Source: Afipia sp.
GTDB lineage: Bacteria > Pseudomonadota > Alphaproteobacteria > Rhizobiales > Xanthobacteraceae
Assembly: GCA_017308495.1 (NCBI GenBank)
Contig: JAFKES010000074.1
Span: forward strand, 1 to 49,322
Direction of reading: 5' to 3'
DNA: 49,322 nt
This document shows positions 42,951-49,322 of the stretch, one piece after another. Each line of letters starts with the position of its first letter. Position 1 is the stretch's first letter. Both the position numbers and the translations under genes were made by a program. Below the pieces are notes generated by a model. The model ran no database searches and had not been told where the DNA came from. It saw nothing but the letters and a program-made list of their open reading frames with translations.

Positions 42951-44362
42951 CGCGCGATCTCCCAGGTAGTCATGGGCTTGCCGGCGGCATCCTTGCCGTC
43001 CTTCAGAACGATACCGCGGGCGGCGAGTTCATCGCGGATGCGATCCGACTCCTTGAAGTCCTTGCGGGCGCGGGCGGCGGCGCGGGCTGCGATCAGTTCG
43101 TCGATCTTCCCCGCGTTCGAGACGACGCCGGCATCGGCCTGCGCGACCCAGTCGGCGAACCGTCTGGCATCGAGGCCGAGGAAGGCCAGCGCGTTGCCGA
43201 GCGCGACGGACACCGCATCGCCGGGCTCATGGACCTGTTTTCTCAACGCATGCAGTTCGGCGATCGCCTTCGGCGTGTTGAGGTCGTCGGCAAGCGCCTC
43301 GACGACAGCCGCGGGCGGCGGACCGGACACCGGGCCAGCGACGCTGAAGAAATCCTTCAGGGTGTTGAACGCCTGATCGCACGCCGCCAGCGACCAGTCG
43401 ATCGGCGAGCGATAGTGCGTCTGCATCATCGCGAAACGCAGCGCGTCGCCCGGCCACGAGCGGCCACGCCAGTTCACCAGCAATTCCCGGATGGTGACGA
43501 AGTTGCCGAGGCTCTTCGACATCTTCTCGCCCTCGACCTGCAGGAAGCCGTTGTGCATCCAGACATTGGCCATGCGGTCGGAATGAAACGCGCAGCACGA
43601 TTGCGCCAGTTCGTTCTCGTGATGGGGAAACACGAGATCGATGCCGCCGCCGTGAATGTCGAAGCGCTCGCCGAGATGCTTCCACGCCATCGCCGAGCAT
43701 TCGATGTGCCAGCCGGGGCGCCCCTCCACCGCGATGCCGGCGGGCGACGGCCATGACGGCTCGCCCGGCTTCGACGGCTTCCACAGCACGAAGTCCATCG
43801 GCTCGCGCTTGTAGGGCGCGACATCGACACGCGCGCCGGCGAGCATCTCGTCGAGCGAGCGGCGCGCCAGCTTGCCGTAGTCCGGGTCGGTCGCGACCGA
43901 AAACAGCACGTGGTCCTGCGCGACATAGGCGTTGCCGTTGGCGATCAGCTTTTCGATGATCGCGCGCATCTCCGCGATGTGCTCGGTGGCGCGCGGCTCG
44001 ACGGTCGGACGCAGGCAGCCCAGCGCGTCGACATCGGCGTGAAACTGCTTTTCGGTCTGTTCGGTGACCTTGCGGATCGCCTCGTTCAGCGGCAGACCGG
44101 GATAGTCGCGCGCGGCGCGGTCGTTGATCTTGTCGTCAACGTCAGTGATGTTGCGGACGTAGGTGACGTGGTCCGCGCCGTAGACATGGCGCAGCAGCCG
44201 GAACAGCATGTCGAACACGATGACGGGCCGCGCATTGCCGATGTGTGCGAAGTCATAGACCGTCGGGCCGCAGACATACATGCGCACATTGTTCGGATCG
44301 AGCGGCCGGAACGGCGGCTTGTCCTTGGTCAGCGTGTCGTAGAGCTTCAGCTCCATGGACAT
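42947..44362 (-). CDS. cysS: Cysteinyl-tRNA synthetase
   Basis: A 471-aa class I aminoacyl-tRNA synthetase that loads Cys onto tRNA-Cys. HIGNAR is at residues 40-45 and KMSKS at 280-284. Zinc-site residues Cys31, Cys222 and His247 are present (CGPTVYD, HIECSAM, FPHHENE). Length is normal. Start ATG 44362 (MSMELKLYD) or 44356 (MELKLYD). It heads a four-gene unit with 4-bp overlaps at each junction. Confidence 0.96.
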   Translation of the reverse strand: MSMELKLYDTLTKDKPPFRPLDPNNVRMYVCGPTVYDFAHIGNARPVIVFDMLFRLLRHVYGADHVTYVRNITDVDDKINDRAARDYPGLPLNEAIRKVTEQTEKQFHADVDALGCLRPTVEPRATEHIAEMRAIIEKLIANGNAYVAQDHVLFSVATDPDYGKLARRSLDEMLAGARVDVAPYKREPMDFVLWKPSKPGEPSWPSPAGIAVEGRPGWHIECSAMAWKHLGERFDIHGGGIDLVFPHHENELAQSCCAFHSDRMANVWMHNGFLQVEGEKMSKSLGNFVTIRELLVNWRGRSWPGDALRFAMMQTHYRSPIDWSLAACDQAFNTLKDFFSVAGPVSGPPPAAVVEALADDLNTPKAIAELHALRKQVHEPGDAVSVALGNALAFLGLDARRFADWVAQADAGVVSNAGKIDELIAARAAARARKDFKESDRIRDELAARGIVLKDGKDAAGKPMTTWEIAR

Positions 44363-44642
44363 GGAATCCCTTGCCTTGCGGCCGGGCGTCGAATGATCTC
44401 GTGTGAGAAAAGACGGCTCCAGCCAGCGAATTGCTAGCTAATAATCTCGCGGCAGATGCCGATAATGGAGACAGAACCGATCATGGGCCGCACAATGGTC
44501 CAGCCGGGGGGACCGCGTCAAGGCCGCCGCCGCGATTTTCCGCATTCCCCGCCGCTCCACAGGCTCCGGATTCCGCTCTTATTTATTCTTAACTGTTCGG
44601 GCTTATGGGTGTAAGCGCCTGTCCTTTCCGAACCGGTGCCCC

Positions 44643-44942
44643 ATGCGATTCGCCTCCGCGTTGTCTGCCTGCGTCTTCCTGAGCCTGACCTCCGCCGCCT
44701 TTGCCGACAGCCGCGTCTTCGTCGTGGCCAATCAGCCCGACGGCTACGGCATCGACCTCTGCCTCGCGCGCGGCGAAAGCTGCGGCATGCCCGCTGCCCG
44801 CGCCTATTGCCAGTCGCGGGACTTCGCCCAGGCCACCCATTTCCGCCGCATCGAGGCCGACGAGGTCACCGCCGCGGTGCCGGCCGCGGTCACCGTGGCG
44901 TCCGCCAGCGGCGACTACGTGGCGATCACCTGCCAACGCTGA
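44643..44942 (+). CDS. Exported hypothetical protein
   Basis: A 99-aa protein with a signal peptide (MRFASALSACVFLSLTSAAFA, cleaved near residue 22). The mature part has three further Cys (DLCLARGESCGMPAARAYCQSRDF) and an ITCQ end, suggesting disulfides in the periplasm. It belongs to a family of small exported proteins I associate with Bradyrhizobium relatives but cannot name. It is preceded by a 280-bp gap from the cysS start that holds no further gene. Confidence 0.7.
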   Translation: MRFASALSACVFLSLTSAAFADSRVFVVANQPDGYGIDLCLARGESCGMPAARAYCQSRDFAQATHFRRIEADEVTAAVPAAVTVASASGDYVAITCQR

Positions 44943-45065
44943 CCGCAGGACGGTCTGTTCCTCACGATTCTTTGCCTTATCTCCGCCCCGGAATCGACGT
45001 GACCTCGCCGCGGGAAGCTTGTATGTGAGCCTCCGTCGGCCGCGTTGCGGTCAGCCAGCCGGATC

Positions 45066-46193
45066 GTGACGATTTTGCCGAGACATTTCCTTCTGCGATG
45101 GACACTGGCCAGCGCCGCACTGCTCGGTGCAGCCACCTTCAGCCTTGGCGTATCAGCACAGGGATACCCGCCCGGCGCGCAATCCGGTCCCGGCAGCCCG
45201 ATGTGCCAGCGCCTCACCGGCCAGCTCGCCAGCATCGATGCCGGCGGCGGGGACAGCGCCAAGGCCGACCAGCTCCGGCGCTACGAGGAGGCCCAGGGCC
45301 GCCAGCAGGCGGAACTCGACCGGGTGCAGGGGCAGGCGCGACGCCAGGGCTGCGACAGTTCCGGTTTCTTCTCGCTGTTCAGCGGGCAATCGGCGCAATG
45401 CGGGCCGATCAACAACCAGATCCAGCAGATGCGCCAGAACCTCGACCAGATCACCACCAATCTGGAGCGACTGCGCGGCGGCTCGTTCGGCACCTCCGAG
45501 CGCGACAACCAGCGCCGCTCGGTGCTGATGGCGCTGGCGCAGAACAATTGCGGCCCGCAATACGCCGCCATGCTCCGCAACAGCGGCGGCGGTGGCGGCT
45601 TCCTTGAAAACCTGTTCGGCGGCGGCGGCAATAACAACCCGATCAGCCCGCCGATGGATAATGGCGCCGCGTCCGGCACCTATCGCACCGTCTGCGCGCG
45701 AAGCTGCGACGGCTACTACTTCCCGATTTCCTTCGCCACCGTGCCCGGTCGATTCGCCGAGGACGAGCGCATCTGCAAGAGCCTGTGTCCGGCGGCGGAC
45801 GCGACGCTCTACACCTATCGCAACCCGGGCGAGGACATGAACCAGGCGGTGTCGATCAACGGCCAGCCCTATTCGCAGTCGCCGAACGCCTTCCGCTATC
45901 GCCAGGCCTTCGACAAGACCTGCAGTTGCAAGGCGCCGGGGCAGACCTGGGCCGACGCGCTGAAGGACATCGACGACAAGGCCACCGCCGCCCAGCGCGG
46001 CGACATCATCGTCACCGACGAAAGCTCCAAGAAAATGGCGCAGCCGCTGCGGGCCGCCCCGGTCGGACAAAAGAAGTCGGGCGCAACCGGCACGCCCGCC
46101 AACGCCCCCGCCGCCAGCACGGCGGATGCCCCTGCGTCCGGTGACGGCCGGCAGATCCGCTCGGTGGGACCGACCTTCATCCCGGCGCGCTGA
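45066..46193 (+). CDS. DUF2865-family exported protein
   Basis: A 375-aa secreted or periplasmic protein. An N-terminal signal-like segment (residues 7-30) is followed by a Gln-rich helical stretch with coiled-coil character (residues about 65-145), a Gly/Asn-rich linker (GGGGGFLENLFGGGGNNN), and a C-terminal domain with the DUF2865 motif TVCARSCDGYYFPISFATVPGRFAEDE plus CKSLCP. A Cys-x-Cys is present (KTCSCKAPG). Starts are GTG 45066 or an in-frame TTG at 45045; GTG is taken. Function unknown, cell-envelope role likely. Confidence 0.82.
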   Translation: MTILPRHFLLRWTLASAALLGAATFSLGVSAQGYPPGAQSGPGSPMCQRLTGQLASIDAGGGDSAKADQLRRYEEAQGRQQAELDRVQGQARRQGCDSSGFFSLFSGQSAQCGPINNQIQQMRQNLDQITTNLERLRGGSFGTSERDNQRRSVLMALAQNNCGPQYAAMLRNSGGGGGFLENLFGGGGNNNPISPPMDNGAASGTYRTVCARSCDGYYFPISFATVPGRFAEDERICKSLCPAADATLYTYRNPGEDMNQAVSINGQPYSQSPNAFRYRQAFDKTCSCKAPGQTWADALKDIDDKATAAQRGDIIVTDESSKKMAQPLRAAPVGQKKSGATGTPANAPAASTADAPASGDGRQIRSVGPTFIPAR

Positions 46194-46211
46194 CGCGATC
46201 GCGGCTGCGCC

Positions 46212-47966
46212 CTACCCCTCGAACGCGTCCGCCGAACCGCGACGCGCACGCGTCACCAGGGCATGGTCCGGCTCCGCCGGCGGCTGTCCGCTGTCGCGGA
46301 ATTTGTTGATGATCGGATAGCGCCGGTCGCGGCCGAAATTCTTCCTCGTCACCTTCACGCCGGGCGCGGCCTGCCGGCGCTTGTATTCGGCGATATTGAG
46401 CAGCCGGTCGATGCGCATCACGGTGTCGCGGTCGAATCCCTCGGCAACGATCGAGGCCAGCGGCTCCTCGCGCTCCACCAGCCGCTCAAGAATGGCATCG
46501 AGAACGTCGTAAGGCGGCAGCGAATCCTGATCGGTCTGGTTCTCGCGCAGTTCCGCCGTCGGGGGCCGGGTGATGATGTTGGGGGGAATGACCTCACCGG
46601 CCGGACCGAGCGCGCCATCGGGCTTCCACGAATTGCGCAGCAGCGACAGGCGAAACACCTCGGTCTTGTAGATGTCCTTGATCGGATTGAAGCCGCCGTT
46701 CATGTCGCCGTAGAGCGTGGCGTAGCCCACCGACATTTCCGACTTGTTGCCGGTGGTCACCAGCATCGCACCGAATTTGTTGGAGATCGCCATCAGCAGC
46801 ACGCCGCGGGTGCGCGCCTGCAAATTCTCCTCGGTGACGTCGCGCGGCCGACCGGCGAACGCCGGCTTGAGAATATCCTCAAGGCCATGAACGGCGGGCG
46901 CGATCGGCAGCACTTCGTGGCTGATGCCGAGCGCGCGCGACAGCTTCTCCGCGTCGTCGAGGGACTCCTGCGCGGTGAAGCGGAACGGCAGCATCACGCC
47001 GCGCACCTTGTCGGCGCCGAGCGCATCGACAGCGACCGCCGCACACAGCGCCGAATCGATGCCGCCGGAGACGCCGAGCAGCACGCCGGGAAAGCCCGCC
47101 TTGGTGACGTAATCGCGCAGTCCCAGCACGCAGGCGGCGTAATCACCCTTGTCGCCGTCGAGCACCGGCGCGACCGGCCCCCTGCAGCTCCAGCCGTCCG
47201 CGCCCCTCTCCCAGCGCACCGTGGCAATGGTCTCGACGAAGCCGGGCAGCTGCAGCGCCAGCGAGCGGTCCGCGTTGAGCGCGAAGGACGAGCCGTCGAA
47301 CACCAGTTCGTCCTGGCCGCCGACCTGATTGAGATAGATCAGCGGCAAGCCGCTTTCGGCGACCCGCGCCACCGACACCGACAGCCGCATGTCGTTCTTC
47401 TCGCGGGTGTAGGGCGAGCCGTTGGGAACGATCAGGATTTCCGCACCGGTCTCGGCGAGGCATTCGACCACGTTCTCGTAATCCTCGGATTCCTCCATCC
47501 ATGTGTCTTCGCAGATCGGCACCCCGATCCGCACGCCGCGAATGGTGACCGGCCCCGCCGCCGGGCCGCGCGCGAACACCCGCTTCTCGTCGAACACGCC
47601 GTAGTTCGGCAGGTTGGCCTTGAAGCGCAGCGCGGCGATACGCCCGCCATCGAGCAACGCGCAGGCATTGTAGAGCTTGCCGTCCTCCACCCACGGCGTG
47701 CCGATCAGCACCGCCGGGCCGCCGTCGGCGGTCTCGCGCGCCAGCGCTTCCACCTCGGCCCGGCAGGCAGCCTGAAACGCCGGCTTCAGCACCAGGTCTT
47801 CCGGCGGATAGCCGGCGATGAACAGTTCGGACAGCACCAGCAGATCGGCGCCTTCGGCCTGGGCCTGCGCCCGGGCGGCGCGCGCCTTGGCGGCGTTGCC
47901 GGCAACATCGCCGACCACCGGATTGAGTTGCGCGAGCGTGATGGTGAGATGCGTGGGATGGGTCAT
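46212..47966 (-). CDS. nadE: Glutamine-dependent NAD+ synthetase
   Basis: A 584-aa two-domain enzyme making NAD+ from deamido-NAD+ with ATP and glutamine. The N-terminal nitrilase-like glutaminase has Glu47 (VLSELFI), Lys116 (RFKANLPN) and Cys152 (VPICEDTW). The C-terminal synthetase has the PP-loop GVSGGIDSA at residues 298-306, then TGNKSEMSVGYATLYGDMNGG. This length is the long glutamine-dependent form. It follows dgkA by 55 bp and converges with the DUF2865 gene. Confidence 0.96.
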   Translation of the reverse strand: MTHPTHLTITLAQLNPVVGDVAGNAAKARAARAQAQAEGADLLVLSELFIAGYPPEDLVLKPAFQAACRAEVEALARETADGGPAVLIGTPWVEDGKLYNACALLDGGRIAALRFKANLPNYGVFDEKRVFARGPAAGPVTIRGVRIGVPICEDTWMEESEDYENVVECLAETGAEILIVPNGSPYTREKNDMRLSVSVARVAESGLPLIYLNQVGGQDELVFDGSSFALNADRSLALQLPGFVETIATVRWERGADGWSCRGPVAPVLDGDKGDYAACVLGLRDYVTKAGFPGVLLGVSGGIDSALCAAVAVDALGADKVRGVMLPFRFTAQESLDDAEKLSRALGISHEVLPIAPAVHGLEDILKPAFAGRPRDVTEENLQARTRGVLLMAISNKFGAMLVTTGNKSEMSVGYATLYGDMNGGFNPIKDIYKTEVFRLSLLRNSWKPDGALGPAGEVIPPNIITRPPTAELRENQTDQDSLPPYDVLDAILERLVEREEPLASIVAEGFDRDTVMRIDRLLNIAEYKRRQAAPGVKVTRKNFGRDRRYPIINKFRDSGQPPAEPDHALVTRARRGSADAFEG

Positions 47967-48021
47967 GGCTGTTTCTAGCCCGCCGGGCGCGGCATCCGCA
48001 ATCGGCCCACGGCCTCCCGGG

Positions 48022-48378
48022 TCAGATAAGCCCTATGCGCTCGGCGATGGCGAGGAGCCATGTCGCCACCGCGATCACCAGCGCGACTCCGACCGCCGCC
48101 GATCCCAGATCCTTGACCTGGCCGATCTGCGGATCGTGGTCGGTGGTGACGCGGTCGGCCAGTTTCTCGATGGACGAATTGAGCAATTCGACCGCCATCA
48201 GCAGCAGGACGACGGCGACGAGTTCAAGTCGCCGTCCCGGCGTCGTGCCGACCAGCCACGCCAGCGGCAACGCCACCACCAGCGCCACGGCCTCCTCGCG
48301 AAACGCCCGCTCCGAGCGGAACGCGAAGACAAGGCCGTTGGCGCTGTTCACCGTGGCGCGCCACATGCGTGGCAGCAT
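48022..48378 (-). CDS. dgkA: Diacylglycerol kinase
   Basis: A 118-aa trimeric membrane kinase with three transmembrane helices. The signature VELLNSSIEKLADRVTTD is followed by KDLGSAAVG, as in DgkA, which phosphorylates diacylglycerol (or undecaprenol in some species). ATG 48378 shares its last base with the stop of the DAHP synthase gene. Placement beside nadE is not functional evidence. Confidence 0.93.
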   Translation of the reverse strand: MLPRMWRATVNSANGLVFAFRSERAFREEAVALVVALPLAWLVGTTPGRRLELVAVVLLLMAVELLNSSIEKLADRVTTDHDPQIGQVKDLGSAAVGVALVIAVATWLLAIAERIGLI

Positions 48379-49322
48379 CAGAACCCCGCGACCGCCGGGA
48401 TCGGCTTCACCTTGTCGCTGCGCTCCTGCTTGAGCAGTTCGGCGATCAGGAAAGCCATGTCGATGGACTGTTCGGCATTGAGGCGCGGATCGCAGACCGT
48501 GTGATAGCGGTCATTGAGGTCCTCGTCGGTGATGGCGCGCGCGCCGCCGATGCACTCGGTGACGTCCTGCCCGGTCATCTCCAGATGCACGCCGCCGGCA
48601 TGGGTGCCTTCGGCCGCGTGGACATTGAAGAACGCCTTCACCTCCGACAGCACCCGGTCGAACGGCCGGGTCTTGTAGCCACTGGTCGAGGTGATGGTGT
48701 TGCCGTGCATCGGATCGCACGACCACACCACGACGCGGCCCTCGCGCTGCACGGCGCGGACCAGCTGCGGCAGATGGGCCTCGACCTTGTCGGCGCCGAA
48801 GCGGTTGATCAGCGTCAGCCGGCCCGGCTCGTTGTCGGGGTTGAGCACGTCGATCAGCCGGATGAGTTCATCGGGCTTGAGCGAGGGGCCGCACTTCAGG
48901 CCGATCGGGTTCTTGATGCCGCGGAAATACTCGACATGGGCGTGATCGAGCTGGCGGGTGCGGTCGCCGATCCAGATCATATGGCCGGAGGTCGCGTACC
49001 AGTCGCCGGTGGTGGAATCGACGCGGGTGAACGCCTGCTCGTAGCCGAGCATCAGCGCTTCGTGGCTGGTGTAGAAATCGGTCGAGCGCAGTTCCGGATG
49101 GCTCTCGAGGTTGAGGCCGCAGGCGCGCATGAAGTTCAGCGCGTCGGAAATACGGTCCGCCAGTTCCTTGTAACGCCGCGACTGCTGCGAGTCCTTCACA
49201 AAGCCGAGCATCCACTGATGCACGCTGCCGAGATTGGCGAAGCCGCCGGTCGCGAAGGCGCGCAGCAGGTTGAGCGTCGCCGCCGACTGGCGATACGCCA
49301 TCAGCTGGCGGCGCGGATCGGG
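48378..49322 (-). CDS. Class II DAHP synthase, N-terminus outside window
   Basis: The C-terminal 314 or so residues of a class II 3-deoxy-D-arabino-heptulosonate-7-phosphate synthase, first step of the shikimate pathway (phosphoenolpyruvate plus erythrose 4-phosphate). Blocks visible are [20 protein letters not shown] (window edge), [28 protein letters not shown], and [12 protein letters not shown] with [14 protein letters not shown], holding the metal and substrate ligands of the class. The frame is open to base 49322, so the start is beyond the edge. Confidence 0.93.
   Translation of the reverse strand, partial: PDPRRQLMAYRQSAATLNLLRAFATGGFANLGSVHQWMLGFVKDSQQSRRYKELADRISDALNFMRACGLNLESHPELRSTDFYTSHEALMLGYEQAFTRVDSTTGDWYATSGHMIWIGDRTRQLDHAHVEYFRGIKNPIGLKCGPSLKPDELIRLIDVLNPDNEPGRLTLINRFGADKVEAHLPQLVRAVQREGRVVVWSCDPMHGNTITSTSGYKTRPFDRVLSEVKAFFNVHAAEGTHAGGVHLEMTGQDVTECIGGARAITDEDLNDRYHTVCDPRLNAEQSIDMAFLIAELLKQERSDKVKPIPAVAGF

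Noticed and set aside
44363-44642. T-box or riboswitch upstream of cysS or the exported protein
   Set aside because: No T-box consensus, specifier hairpin or terminator/antiterminator pair could be recognised; alphaproteobacteria rarely use T-boxes.
1-49322. CRISPR array, rRNA or tRNA genes, transposases, integrases or prophage genes
   Set aside because: No regularly spaced repeats, no cloverleaf or conserved rRNA stretches and no DDE or recombinase motifs were seen on either strand.

Overview
The window looks like chromosome of an alphaproteobacterium of the Bradyrhizobium / Rhodopseudomonas / Afipia group (Nitrobacteraceae, formerly Bradyrhizobiaceae). The signs are high GC, the acpXL-to-lpxXL cluster for very-long-chain lipid A acyl groups, two tandem Kup potassium transporters, a DUF2865 protein, and intergenic palindromes (for example arms GAGCATGATC / GATCATGCTC at 23567-23615) of a type I recall from this group. 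Assignment below family level is not possible from the sequence alone.

Region 1, bases 1 to about 16470, all on the minus strand, is a catabolic island. It has three transcription units. (a) 14692 down to 8889: F420-type luciferase-like oxidoreductase, FAS1-like dehydratase half, MaoC hydratase half, acyl-CoA synthetase, metallo-beta-lactamase-fold hydrolase, SCP2-type thiolase. (b) 8573 down to 3289: a complete branched-chain-type ABC importer (LivK-H-M-G-F) ending in a CofE-type F420-0 gamma-glutamyl ligase. (c) 1825 down to below 1: a PaaK-like CoA ligase and a second F420-type oxidoreductase cut by the window edge. Two AraC regulators (about 80 % identical by eye) lie at 3095-2055 and 16469-15429. 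A near-identical 14-bp element precedes all three units in the same orientation. I infer a co-regulated system that imports a carboxylic acid, activates it with CoA, and degrades it by beta-oxidation-like steps with F420-dependent redox chemistry. The substrate is unknown. This is the best candidate here for an undescribed system.

Region 2, about 17.2-21.4 kb: a HerA/DUF87-type ATPase, an AhpD-family peroxidase-related protein, an MgtC/SapB protein, a ParB-like (PF08857-type) protein and a small membrane protein. Region 3, 21.5-27.0 kb, plus strand: acpXL, fabZXL, fabF2XL, fabF1XL, adh2XL and lpxXL, the pathway making and attaching the C26-C28 hydroxy fatty acid of lipid A; fabF2XL has lost its catalytic Cys and the first catalytic His.

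Region 4, 27-35.6 kb, minus strand: rhodanese, aminotransferase and a PotF-like binding protein; two kup genes; motA/motB without other flagellar genes. Region 5, 35.8-49.3 kb: psd and pssA (phospholipid synthesis), a DUF559 remnant, an Atm1-type ABC exporter, a LOG-family protein, a tightly overlapping cysS / 37-codon membrane peptide / GNAT / cimA unit, two exported hypothetical proteins, and a class II DAHP synthase (partial), dgkA, nadE series.

No rRNA, tRNA, CRISPR array, transposase or integrase was seen. All alignments and counts were done by eye; family names come from recognised motifs, not searches.
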